DNA from: JAGNHS01 sp964609695
GTDB taxonomy: Bacteria; Bdellovibrionota; UBA2428
DNA length: 64,000 nt
NCBI GenBank assembly: GCA_964609695.1
Contig: CAZSSP010000002.1
Span: forward strand, 124,001-188,000
Direction of reading: 5' to 3'
The notes below the pieces were generated by a model that was given only the letters and a program-made list of their open reading frames with translations, was not told the DNA's origin and did no database searches. Shown piece by piece: positions 1 to 8,952 of the stretch. Each line of letters opens with the position of its first letter. Position 1 is the stretch's first letter. The position numbers and the translations under genes are program-made.

Positions 1-1
1 T

Positions 2-2197
2 AAATTAGTGGAATTTGAAGTTTACGAGGGACAAGGGGCCGATCGAAAACTTGTTCGCAAAGTTTATCCTGTGAAAGTGGCCAATGGTGCCAAGTCTACT
101 GAGCCCGGTAAAAAAGATATCTATCGATATTTTTCTCCTGATGGAAAAAAAATGTTGAGAGATTTGAAAGTTTTGGCAGGCTCTCCAGCTCCAGAAGGTG
201 CAACTTTACTCACTCGTTCTTTGGTGCGGGGTGGAAAAAGAGTTTTAACTTCAAGTTCTCCTGATCAAATGCATTCCTACATTTTCGATCAAGTGGCGCA
301 ATTACCTGCTGAATATCAAGAATTAACTCGAAAAACTTCTGAGGGTCGCAGAATTCCTGTCACTCGCTCATTGCTCAATTCTGAATCAAAACTTTATCCA
401 GTAGATAGTTCCGCTGAACTTGCTGCTATTCGTGAAAAAGCCATTCAAGAAACAATTCCTCCAGAAGAATTTAGAGTGCTTGTGATTTTTGGCTCTTTTG
501 ATCCTGTGACAGATGAAGGTCATATTAGAATGGCCTACCGATTGAGCGCCCTTTATAGAGATCAGAGTAATCCTTTAGGTTTTAACAAAATACTTTTTGT
601 ACCTGCTCGAGACGAGCCCGCTCATGACAAAGAGTATAGGCTAAAAGCCTTGGCTAGAATCAATGTACTTAAGCGCAAATTAAAAAACTTTCATAAAGCA
701 GAGCTTGAAACTTTGGCTTCTAGAAAATCAAAATTAGAACATGCTCTTCCTGAAATTGAAGTTTGGGATGGTGAAGTGAATTATACGGGTGTTCAGCCTC
801 CCTATACCTACGACACACTCAAAGCCATTTCACGGCAGTATCCCGGCGCTCGCTTGATGTCTTCTATGGGTGAAGATACTTTTTACACAATCGGTCGAAG
901 TGAAAAGCCCTGGAAGGATGCTGATAAATTATTAAACGAGTTTGATTGGATTGTGGTTAAGCGAGCAGCAAAACATGGTGATGCAGCTTTTGAAGCCGAT
1001 AAAATCGACACCATGAAAATGATGTCTGCATTCACTAAAAAACCCTATAGATTAATTTCTCCCAGCGGATCGCAAGTTCGATTTTTGGATCTTAAGTTGG
1101 CTGCAGTTTCTTCAACTCAGATTCGAGATTTTTACGACAACTTAGGCATCGCTTTTCGATCGCACATCACGGATCCTCAGGAAACTTTTTTAGTTCGCTC
1201 ACAGCGTCCTACTGAGAAAAACAAACTCGATGGAACTCTAGCGGTTCAAGGTACTCATAAAACTATTGATTATATATTATCGATGGTCAAAGCCACTCGA
1301 AGAATTAATAATGCGGTTATTACGGGATCTGGCGATGCGCATTTTAAAGAAGAAAAAATCTATCCACATTTGAACGAAGGTGAATTTTTCACCATGAACT
1401 TTCCAATGCACGGTGAAATTAATACTGAAGGTCCTGGGGGCGATGCTTGGATTGAAGAATTAGAAGCTATCATTCCACGAAGTTCACAGTTACGAATTCC
1501 AGCCCATGAACTTGTATTCAAAGAAGGTGATGCAGAATGGAAAGCAAAGCATTCTGGAGTATTAAGACCAGAGTGGAAGTTGGCCGACTTTGATTGGGCT
1601 CAACATGAAGCCAAAATTACAGACCCTAATTCTGTTTTGCGATTTGATAAGCAGGGGCCGGGTTCCTATGATGTTTTTGTAAATCCTCGTTACTATGAAT
1701 ATTTGGAAAAAATTGATCCCTATAGAATTCTGCCTCATTTTCATAGTGCTTGGGCCACCGATTATTGTGTTTATTCAGTGGTTAAAGGCGAGCTTCTGCG
1801 CGGATTTAGAAGTATCGTAGTTATCGATACCATCGCGGGTGTTTTTCCTCGTCAATCTGCAGATAGAATTAGAGAGCTCAAAGCCTTGGGCGCACAATTT
1901 ATTACCACTAAAGATTTCACTTCGATTGTGACGAAGCTTGAAACTATTCAAAATGGCGGAAAAAAAGTGACTTGGTCGGACACTCTCAATGCCCTGGCGG
2001 ATTGGGAAGCCACTCAAGGTGAGCTCACAAACAATTGGTTAGTAAAACTTTTGGCAAAATATCCTCCTCTAAAACCTGAAGAAGGTCCAGGAGCACCAGG
2101 TGAAGTTCTTTTTCAAAGAGATGGAATGCAACATGCCTTACCTAAGCAAGAAGGTTTAAGCACTGAGCTTCCCTGCGATACAGCTTTAAAAGTGTAG
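2..2197 (+). CDS. NadD-like nucleotidylyltransferase fused to nicotinamidase-like domain (5' end probably cut by window)
   Basis: Two NAD-biosynthesis folds lie in one chain. Numbering from the GTG at base 8, residues 158-373 resemble nicotinate-nucleotide adenylyltransferase: FGSFDP at 161-166, GH at 171-172, MGED near 287-290 and SSTQIR at 368-373. Residues 392-650 resemble nicotinamidase: D443/H445, H454 and H468 fit the metal ligands, K548 and C587 (ATDYC) the catalytic Lys and Cys. The first His of the usual HxGH is not seen (TDEGH instead), and the usual Asp of DxQ is Arg397 (RSQ). The first 150 residues are unrecognised. The frame is open to the window edge (AAA TTA precede the GTG), so the true start may lie upstream and any signal peptide is unseen. 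It is followed 8 nt later by the exported kinase-HAD gene. The family calls are firm; catalytic competence is uncertain. Confidence 0.75.
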   Translation, partial: KLVEFEVYEGQGADRKLVRKVYPVKVANGAKSTEPGKKDIYRYFSPDGKKMLRDLKVLAGSPAPEGATLLTRSLVRGGKRVLTSSSPDQMHSYIFDQVAQLPAEYQELTRKTSEGRRIPVTRSLLNSESKLYPVDSSAELAAIREKAIQETIPPEEFRVLVIFGSFDPVTDEGHIRMAYRLSALYRDQSNPLGFNKILFVPARDEPAHDKEYRLKALARINVLKRKLKNFHKAELETLASRKSKLEHALPEIEVWDGEVNYTGVQPPYTYDTLKAISRQYPGARLMSSMGEDTFYTIGRSEKPWKDADKLLNEFDWIVVKRAAKHGDAAFEADKIDTMKMMSAFTKKPYRLISPSGSQVRFLDLKLAAVSSTQIRDFYDNLGIAFRSHITDPQETFLVRSQRPTEKNKLDGTLAVQGTHKTIDYILSMVKATRRINNAVITGSGDAHFKEEKIYPHLNEGEFFTMNFPMHGEINTEGPGGDAWIEELEAIIPRSSQLRIPAHELVFKEGDAEWKAKHSGVLRPEWKLADFDWAQHEAKITDPNSVLRFDKQGPGSYDVFVNPRYYEYLEKIDPYRILPHFHSAWATDYCVYSVVKGELLRGFRSIVVIDTIAGVFPRQSADRIRELKALGAQFITTKDFTSIVTKLETIQNGGKKVTWSDTLNALADWEATQGELTNNWLVKLLAKYPPLKPEEGPGAPGEVLFQRDGMQHALPKQEGLSTELPCDTALKV

Positions 2198-2205
2198 GTA
2201 TTAAA

Positions 2206-3954
2206 GTGCTAAGAAGCTTTAATAGATTTTATCAAATTCTGTTGAGTTTTCTTATTGTTCTTCCTTTATTGGCGTCGCCCGAAGCGGAGCGTGTTAGAGA
2301 ATTGCTTTCTCGTGGGCCAGGTACACGAGAAATTTTTCAGGGTGAAGTTCGTAAGAATTTACTTCCGGTAGGAGAGGAATATGTTGATCGACCTTGGCAT
2401 GGTTATTACTCCGATGAACGCCATGCTTTTCAAAAGAAAATTATTGATCAATATTTGGCTCATCTAAAGCCATCTTCAAACCCTGAAGTGATTTTAACAG
2501 CTGGGGCTTTTGGCTCGGGTAAAACTCGAATCCTTGGTGAGCTTTTTGCGCAAGGTTGGATTGAGCGAGAAGAATTTCTTGTCATCAACATGGATCACTT
2601 TAGGAATATGATTCCTGAATATCTCATGCTTGTAGATTTGATGAAAAATGAACCCAAAGTTTATGAGGCTATGGCAGCTGAATTTAAATTAAAAGATCCT
2701 GGAAGCTTTGTTCAAATTGAAGTGGGTTATTTGCAAGAAATGCTTCTTTGGCAAGCTCTCGATCGTGGCGTGAATATTATTATTGATGGGAGCATGGCTA
2801 ATAAAGAATATTTCGAACGTTTTTTAAATGCGATGAGAACTCGTTTTAATAAATATCAATCCGTGGGTGTTATACATGCCGATGCGGGCGACAAAACTGT
2901 TGAACGAGCTATTAGGCGTGGTCTTGAAAATTCGCGTGTTATTAATCCTGATTTAGTTAAAAAAAGTATCGCTGAAGTTACGGCCACTTTTGCAGCACTA
3001 AAAAGCAAATTTGATTTTTATGTTGAGGTTGATAATTCGGGAGATCGACCTACTATTCGAGCTGTTGGTGCTGGGCTTCGCGGAGAACGATTGGATGGAC
3101 TTCAGATTCCATTGCTCGACACACATCGTGATTGGATGGGGCGTGGGAGTGATTTTGATCGTATTTTAAATGGGCGCTTACGTCGTTCGCAATCTTATTA
3201 CGATATAGTTTTTGATATTGATTGGACTCTTTTTTACGTGCTCAAAGACGCTGTTGCAGGCTCTGTGGATTTTGAGGGTCAGCATTTCATGCCCTACCGT
3301 GGTTTAGATCGATTTTTTAAAATTTTATTTGAGATGATTCCAAATCTTCGCATTCATTTTATGAGTGGAGCTTCGGAAGCGCGAATTAAAAAATTTCTAA
3401 ATGAAATTAAATTAGATTCTGTTAAACCTATTTTAGATTTAACTTATACAGTGGTGGGAGTTGAGGGTTTGCATAAACGTGAGGCTTCAGAAACGGCTCA
3501 AAAATTTACTGAAATATATGCTAAATCTTTTTATAGTCTCACTCCTTTAGCTCATCCTAATCGAAGTATATTGCTCGATGATCAACCTGACTTTGCACTG
3601 GCTCCGCTGCGTGCCGCGAATTCGCTAGGTAATTATGCTCATTTTCTAAGTTTTGAAGAAGCTCAAAAATCTGGATCTAAATATGCCCCTAAATCTTATC
3701 GTGAATGGGAACTCGATCGTGATCGCTTAGCCTTGATCATTGCAGTGATCGAAGAAGCCTATAGAAGAGACAGGGCAGGCACTGAAGCCTTTTCCAGTGC
3801 CATACAAAAAATACTCGGTGATCAGGCCACGGGTGAGAAAAATTCTAAAGCAATAACGGATCCAAGTTTTGCACCTTATTTTGATCGTGGTCGTGAATTA
3901 CTAGCTTTTAATGAAGAGAGTGGCGTTTGCTCGGGCGCACTCATTGCTAATTAA
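2206..3954 (+). CDS. Exported zeta-toxin-like kinase fused to HAD-like phosphatase domain
   Basis: A hydrophobic N-terminus (residues 7-24) looks like a signal peptide. Residues 94-280 resemble zeta-toxin/polynucleotide-kinase P-loop proteins: Walker A GAFGSGKT at 100-107, then NMDHFRNMIPEY from 128, as in the zeta DxDxxR region, and IIIDGSMAN near 191-199. Residues 332-470 carry HAD motifs: DIDWT (D337, D339), MSG with S387, and LLDD with D458/D459. Kinase followed by phosphatase is the order of phage T4 Pnkp, but the kinase half looks more like zeta toxins, which phosphorylate UDP-N-acetylglucosamine. The start is GTG, 8 nt after the previous stop, so the two genes are probably cotranscribed. 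Export of an ATP-using kinase is odd and suggests action outside the cell or in another cell; that is inference. Substrate unknown. Confidence 0.7.
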   Translation: MLRSFNRFYQILLSFLIVLPLLASPEAERVRELLSRGPGTREIFQGEVRKNLLPVGEEYVDRPWHGYYSDERHAFQKKIIDQYLAHLKPSSNPEVILTAGAFGSGKTRILGELFAQGWIEREEFLVINMDHFRNMIPEYLMLVDLMKNEPKVYEAMAAEFKLKDPGSFVQIEVGYLQEMLLWQALDRGVNIIIDGSMANKEYFERFLNAMRTRFNKYQSVGVIHADAGDKTVERAIRRGLENSRVINPDLVKKSIAEVTATFAALKSKFDFYVEVDNSGDRPTIRAVGAGLRGERLDGLQIPLLDTHRDWMGRGSDFDRILNGRLRRSQSYYDIVFDIDWTLFYVLKDAVAGSVDFEGQHFMPYRGLDRFFKILFEMIPNLRIHFMSGASEARIKKFLNEIKLDSVKPILDLTYTVVGVEGLHKREASETAQKFTEIYAKSFYSLTPLAHPNRSILLDDQPDFALAPLRAANSLGNYAHFLSFEEAQKSGSKYAPKSYREWELDRDRLALIIAVIEEAYRRDRAGTEAFSSAIQKILGDQATGEKNSKAITDPSFAPYFDRGRELLAFNEESGVCSGALIAN

Positions 3955-4047
3955 TTGTAGATTGGTCTTAGTCGCATTGGGTCAATGGGTGTTTTGAAAG
4001 TCGATTTAAGTATTCAGAGCGGCCAATGTGAATTTTAAAGCCAGCCT

Positions 4048-6177
4048 ATGAAAAGAGGGGCCTACTACCTAACGTCATTTATTTTATTTTTGTGTTCTTT
4101 TTCAGCCGATTCGGCGATTTACCATAATAAACAGGAACAGATTGATGCTCTTAAGGCAGTGATTTCTGAGCTTCGAGTTCATTATGGAAAAATTAAATTC
4201 AAGGAACGGCATTTTGGTGTGACTCTCGAGCGTTTAGAGGAAAAATATACAAAACTCATACAGAGTGCTCAAACACTTGAAGAGTTTTATAAAATCGATC
4301 CCACCGTTGAGAGAGAACAACTTTCTAGCGAGCAATTTGAGCAGCTTCTCATAGGGCTCAGTGCCGATTTAAACGATGGTCATGCCAATATTCTTAGAGG
4401 CTCGACCGAACTTTTTACTTTGGGAATCAAAACGGCTTACAGCGACGGAAAATTAATGGTCACTGGATGGGATGATAATCTTATTTGGAAAGCGGGATTA
4501 ACTCGCGAATTAAAAGTTGGCGATGAGATAGTGAGTGTGAATGGAAAGTCAGTTCATGAACTCGCTCAAAGAAATGTTTTGTATTCTCAGAGTGGAACTT
4601 TTGCGGATAGATTAACTATGGCCTATGAGTTGATTCTTAACCGTTCTCATCGATGGGTGCCATCCGTTAAAGAAGGAGAGCCTGTTGTTGTTGAGTTTAA
4701 GAGAGAAAAGGATTCTTTTATGGCTCATTTGCCATGGATTAAGAGATCAGAATTTATCAAGGAATTCGATCGGCATCCTGAAAAATACAAACCCAGTGAA
4801 GAGCAGAAAAAAGATACTGGTAAATATGTCTTTGGTAGTGGCAGCACTGTGCGAACCTATTTTAAAGAAGGTCTATCAAAATTAGATTTACCTGAAGGTT
4901 CAATTTTAAATATTGGCCAACTTTTGAATGCAGATATTAGAAAAGAAGCTGCTAAAAATGGAGCCGCTGCCAAGGCCGATGAAAAAGATAGCTTAAAAGA
5001 AGATAAGCCTGAAGCCGCTGAGGCCGATAAGAAAAACAAAATTTCAGAAGTTGAGCGTATTGAAGCCTACACCGTTCGATACAAAGGAAAAAACTTAGGT
5101 GTTCTAAGAATTCCTAATTACAGCCCAGGTGGGGTTGAGACTGCTGTCAATGAATTGAAGTGGATTGCAAAAGCTTTAAAGATTCTTGACGCACAAACAG
5201 ACGCGCTAATTATTGACCAAGCTTCCAACGGTGGCGGATTTGTTTTTTATGTAAAAGATTTGGTTAAACTTTTTGCAAAAGACAAATTGCTCGATGGTAT
5301 GACGATTAATTTAAAACTCAATAGCACCATTTTGAGTTATTACGATACTGATGATGATGTGGATCCCATGGATCATCCTGGTGGAAAAGATTTTATTCCA
5401 AACTTTGCTCATCTTAGGTTGAATGACTTGCTTAAAGCCGAGCTTAAGAAAAAGTATGAAGCCGGAGAAGAGTGGTCTGGGCCGCTACCTTCAATGGGTG
5501 AGGAAGTTTTAGTAGGCGGTGCTGCCGGTGCTAGTGCTAGTTCTAAGGACGCCGTTTATTCAAAACCAGTCGTGATTCTCAATGATGTTCGAAGTGCGAG
5601 CGGTGGTGATTTTTTCCCTTCACTTATGCAAAAAAATAATTTGGCTTGGGTGATGGGCACTACATCAAGTGGATTGGGCGGACCTGTTTATCGTTCTATC
5701 GCTTCTATGCCAGGTTCAGAAATGTTCATGCGTTGTACTATGGGTGAATGTGCATTTGCCGATGGCTCTCCTTTGGAAAACGTAGGAGCGGTGGCTGATG
5801 TGTATCGTGAAGTGACTCAAGAAGATGTCCAAAAAGGCTTCAAACAATTTACAACGGATGTGCTTGAAGCTGTGTTGGCAGACTTGTCTCTTGGAGAAAA
5901 AACTCAAGATGCTTCTCGTTTTCAATTGCTCGAAGACGCCATTAAAGTAAAGCGCCCCGAAATAGTTTCTTTGCCTATTGAAGCTAAGAGCGATCCAATA
6001 CTTCCAACGCTTCAGGATAATCTTTCGATATATATAAGATTGAAAACTCTTAAAAGAATAGAGCTTAGGAATGGAAATAATGTTCCACATTGGATGAACG
6101 AAAAATTAAATGAACTCGAAGAAAAATTGAAGCTCAGTGATGTGGCTAAAAAATGTTATGAGGCCTTAATTCTTTAG
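4048..6177 (+). CDS. Exported S41-family (tail-specific-like) peptidase with PDZ
   Basis: A signal peptide spans about residues 1-22. A PDZ-like segment (LKVGDEIVSVNGKSV, about residues 155-170) is followed by an S41 core: ALIIDQASNGGGFVFY corresponds to the family's LILDLRxNxGG strand, and NDVRSASGGDFF (from residue 512; Ser516/Ser518) to the nucleophile loop. An Ala/Lys/Glu-rich linker lies near residues 295-335. In CtpA/Tsp enzymes a Lys follows in GEKTxGKG; here the matching stretch reads GTTSSGLGG, so the Ser-Lys dyad is not obvious. The protein is probably periplasmic or secreted. It stands alone, 93 nt after the kinase-HAD gene, and only a weak ribosome site is seen. The family is fairly sure; activity and substrate are not known. 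Confidence 0.75.
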   Translation: MKRGAYYLTSFILFLCSFSADSAIYHNKQEQIDALKAVISELRVHYGKIKFKERHFGVTLERLEEKYTKLIQSAQTLEEFYKIDPTVEREQLSSEQFEQLLIGLSADLNDGHANILRGSTELFTLGIKTAYSDGKLMVTGWDDNLIWKAGLTRELKVGDEIVSVNGKSVHELAQRNVLYSQSGTFADRLTMAYELILNRSHRWVPSVKEGEPVVVEFKREKDSFMAHLPWIKRSEFIKEFDRHPEKYKPSEEQKKDTGKYVFGSGSTVRTYFKEGLSKLDLPEGSILNIGQLLNADIRKEAAKNGAAAKADEKDSLKEDKPEAAEADKKNKISEVERIEAYTVRYKGKNLGVLRIPNYSPGGVETAVNELKWIAKALKILDAQTDALIIDQASNGGGFVFYVKDLVKLFAKDKLLDGMTINLKLNSTILSYYDTDDDVDPMDHPGGKDFIPNFAHLRLNDLLKAELKKKYEAGEEWSGPLPSMGEEVLVGGAAGASASSKDAVYSKPVVILNDVRSASGGDFFPSLMQKNNLAWVMGTTSSGLGGPVYRSIASMPGSEMFMRCTMGECAFADGSPLENVGAVADVYREVTQEDVQKGFKQFTTDVLEAVLADLSLGEKTQDASRFQLLEDAIKVKRPEIVSLPIEAKSDPILPTLQDNLSIYIRLKTLKRIELRNGNNVPHWMNEKLNELEEKLKLSDVAKKCYEALIL

Positions 6178-6279
6178 TCATTAACGCGTAGACCCACATT
6201 GTTTAGCCCTTTTAAGTTGTGAGATGAGCCCTTCTGGATGCTAATGGCCCTTGTTAGAGGGAAGTCTGGGAGGACTTAA

Positions 6280-6990
6280 ATGAGGGGTTCCGTAATAGGA
6301 GTCGTAGTCGCAATAGGGGCGATGGGACTCAGTTTCAATTCACTAGAGGCAAGAGTTATGCCTGAATCAAAAGCCGATCAGACTTTAAAGTCATGTGAAC
6401 GCACTTTGTTTTACTATGAAAATAATGCTGAGGAATACGCTGATAAGACTCGTCAATTAAACTTAGAAAGAGCTTATGATCGCTTTTTAAAAAACCTTCC
6501 CATGCGTGGTCGCGTGATGGATTTAGGAGTGGGATCAGGACGAGACTCCAAGCTTTTTATGGATCGTGGTTTGCAAGTTTTTCCAGTCGAAGCTTCTCAA
6601 GCTATGGCTCTAGAGGCGCAAAAGCTCATTAAGATGCCAGTTCATGTGGCGCGTATGCAAGATCTTCAGCCTCCTTCTGAATCGCTCGATGGAATTTGGG
6701 CTTCGGCTTCTATGCTTCATCTGAATCCAAGAGATTTTGTTCAAACTTTGCAAATGGCATTTAACAGTTTGCGTAAAGGTGGGGTTTTCTATTTGTCTCT
6801 GAAAACCAATAACATGAGCCAAGAGTTTGTTGATGAAAATGGGCGCTATTTCTTTTTGTGGAATAGAAAAGAACTCTTGCGAGTGATTGAGTCCACAACA
6901 GGTTTTCGTATAGTTGAAGATTGGGACAATCCCGATGCTAATGATCGTCCAAACACTCTTTGGACAAATTTAGTTTTGAAAAAAATTTAA
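6280..6990 (+). CDS. Class I SAM-dependent methyltransferase with N-terminal signal-like segment
   Basis: Residues about 65-180 form a methyltransferase-11-type Rossmann domain: motif I VMDLGVGSGRDS near residue 80, the acidic end of strand 2 at VFPVEAS, and GIWASASMLHL for motif IV. The first 25 residues (SVIGVVVAIGAMGLSFNSLEA) look like a signal peptide or membrane anchor, which is unusual because SAM is cytoplasmic. The ATG at 6280 is supported by a strong ribosome site, GGGAGGA, 6 nt upstream. A later start at Met-28 (MPESKADQ) would give a cytosolic protein, but I see no comparable ribosome site before it. Substrate unknown. Confidence 0.75.
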   Translation: MRGSVIGVVVAIGAMGLSFNSLEARVMPESKADQTLKSCERTLFYYENNAEEYADKTRQLNLERAYDRFLKNLPMRGRVMDLGVGSGRDSKLFMDRGLQVFPVEASQAMALEAQKLIKMPVHVARMQDLQPPSESLDGIWASASMLHLNPRDFVQTLQMAFNSLRKGGVFYLSLKTNNMSQEFVDENGRYFFLWNRKELLRVIESTTGFRIVEDWDNPDANDRPNTLWTNLVLKKI

Positions 6991-7176
6991 CGAATCTCCG
7001 ATTACTAAATTGTGAATTATTCAAAAGCGACAATATTCCGGCGTATCTGATTACTTTGAGTACGTCTCTAATGCCGCGCCGTACTTAATTCACCTTACAT
7101 TTTTTAACTCCCTTATCAAATTCTCACACGACGGAATTTTGACCCTAAACTGTTCAACTGTAGGGGAGAGAGATTC

Positions 7177-8868
7177 ATGACGAATAAACTTTTTACAAGT
7201 CTATTACTGGGTTTAGGGGCTCATGTCGCTTTTGCGATGATTGGCGCTCCACAGGGTTCGCTCGATAAAGCAGTTGAAGGGCAATATCTTGTGAAACTAA
7301 AATCAGGAACAGCAAATCTTCAAACGCTTGGAACTTTATACAATCAAGGAATTAAGTTCGATCACAAAGTGAATAGCTTAGCCGAAGGTCTTTACGCTGC
7401 TAAGCTTGATCGCAAACAAGCATTAAAGGCTTTGGGTTTGAGCAATTTTGTTTCGAACAAAGGTTTGGAAGCCAGTCTCCTTCGTCAACTCTCTAATGTT
7501 CCCGGCGTAGAGTATGTAGAACCAAATTACATTTATAGAATTCAAGAGAACGTCAATATGCCTATCAGAACGCTAGAGGAAGTTCCTGTTGAAGATCCTT
7601 CTTCTAACGATCCTATGTTGAGTCAGCTTTGGGGTATGCGATTGATTGATGCTCCAGCGGCCTGGCTTCTTCATAAAGGTTCAAAAGATGTTGTAGTGGC
7701 CATTATTGATACAGGTGTGGATTACACTCATGAAGATCTCAAGGACAATATGTGGGTGATGCCTGGAACAACTGATGTACACGGTTATAACGCTATCACC
7801 GACAAGCTAGATCCTATGGACGACCATTATCACGGAACTCATTGTGCCGGAACAATCGGTGCCGCTGGTAATAACGGATTGGGAGTGGTTGGTGTTAACT
7901 GGACAACTTCTATCATGGGAGTGAAATTCTTGAGTGGTCAAGGAAGTGGAACACTTGAAGATGCTGTTAAAGCTATAGACTGGGCTACTACAAACGGTGC
8001 CAATGTTATGAGCAATAGCTGGGGTGGCGGTGGTTTCACTCAAACACTTAAAGATGCTATTCACCGAGCTGCTGAAAAAGGAATTATATTTATAGCAGCT
8101 GCTGGTAACGATACTAATGATAACGACGGCAATCCTTCTTACCCTGCTAGTTACGATGAGCCCAACCTAGTTTCTGTTGCTGCATTAGATGATAAAGGTT
8201 CTTTGGCTTGGTTCTCTAACTTTGGACGTCGCTCAGTTCACATTGGTGCTCCTGGTGTAGGAATTCAATCTACAGCTACAGGAAATGCTTATAAGTCTCT
8301 TGATGGAACTTCTATGGCAACTCCTCACGTTTCAGGTGCCGTTGCCTTGTTGATGTCTTACGACAGAAGCTTGGATTATGTTGCAGTCAAAGAGCGTTTG
8401 CTCTCTACAGCGAAAAAAGAAAAATCTTTGGCTAAGAAAATTGGAAATGGTGGAGCGGTTCTTAATGTGAATAATCTTTTAGCGAATATTATTCCTCCAG
8501 GACCAATCACTATTCCTGACGACATGTGGTCTAGCCCAGTGGCGCAAGCTATTGAAACAGAACATCCTTACGCTAATAGCTCTACTAAATCATGGAAGGT
8601 CTCTGCTTCGGGAGCCACTCACTTCCGTTTGCACTTCACTCGTTTCGAGCTTGAGAATCGCTACGATACAGTCAAGATCATCAACGATGCGACTAACGAA
8701 GTTCTTGAGACTTTCTCAGGCACTATTCAAGGTCCATTCTGGACTGATGATATTGAAGCTCCTGCAGTTAGAATTGAATTCCAATCAGACAATTCAGTTC
8801 AAGCTTGGGGCTTCCAAGTTGACTCCTACAAATGGGTTAACTTTCATGCTCCTGTTAGCGAAATCTAA
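7177..8868 (+). CDS. Secreted subtilisin-family (S8) serine protease with propeptide and C-terminal beta domain
   Basis: The order is signal peptide (1-20), an inhibitor-I9-like propeptide (about 35-125, ending GVEYVEPNYIY), the S8 catalytic domain (about 150-440) and a C-terminal beta-rich domain (about 450-563). The catalytic triad is complete: D178 in IIDTGVDYTHED, H219 in HYHGTHCAG and S379 in GTSMATPHVSG. The oxyanion Asn fits AAGNDT. The C-terminal part, with WKVSASGATHFRLHFTRFEL, resembles CUB/P-type domains. Ribosome site GGGGAGAGAG precedes the ATG. A strong intrinsic terminator follows at once, so this is probably a monocistronic gene. It is likely a degradative exoenzyme, consistent with a predatory or scavenging lifestyle. 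Confidence 0.93.
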   Translation: MTNKLFTSLLLGLGAHVAFAMIGAPQGSLDKAVEGQYLVKLKSGTANLQTLGTLYNQGIKFDHKVNSLAEGLYAAKLDRKQALKALGLSNFVSNKGLEASLLRQLSNVPGVEYVEPNYIYRIQENVNMPIRTLEEVPVEDPSSNDPMLSQLWGMRLIDAPAAWLLHKGSKDVVVAIIDTGVDYTHEDLKDNMWVMPGTTDVHGYNAITDKLDPMDDHYHGTHCAGTIGAAGNNGLGVVGVNWTTSIMGVKFLSGQGSGTLEDAVKAIDWATTNGANVMSNSWGGGGFTQTLKDAIHRAAEKGIIFIAAAGNDTNDNDGNPSYPASYDEPNLVSVAALDDKGSLAWFSNFGRRSVHIGAPGVGIQSTATGNAYKSLDGTSMATPHVSGAVALLMSYDRSLDYVAVKERLLSTAKKEKSLAKKIGNGGAVLNVNNLLANIIPPGPITIPDDMWSSPVAQAIETEHPYANSSTKSWKVSASGATHFRLHFTRFELENRYDTVKIINDATNEVLETFSGTIQGPFWTDDIEAPAVRIEFQSDNSVQAWGFQVDSYKWVNFHAPVSEI

Positions 8869-8893
8869 ATAGTTGCCCCTATCTATCCGATTA

Positions 8894-8936
8894 CCCCCGT
8901 TGCCGGCCTTTAGGAGCTGGCAACGGGGGTTTTTGT
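8894..8936 (+). terminator. Rho-independent terminator after the subtilisin gene
   Basis: CCCCCGTTGCC (8894-8904) pairs perfectly with GGCAACGGGGG (8919-8929) across a 14-nt loop and is followed by TTTTTGTTTTT. The 11-bp GC-rich stem plus T-tract 25 nt after the stop is a textbook terminator for the plus strand. Confidence 0.95.
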
Positions 8937-8952
8937 TTTTGAGCTTTGGATA

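Noticed and set aside
5716..6090. 124-codon open frame on the minus strand
   Set aside because: It lies wholly inside the S41 peptidase gene, has no ribosome site and no protein-like composition.
6991..7176. Possible structured RNA before the subtilisin gene (GTGAATTA/TTAATTCAC pair)
   Set aside because: Only an 8-bp outer match is present and the interior does not pair; evidence is too weak.
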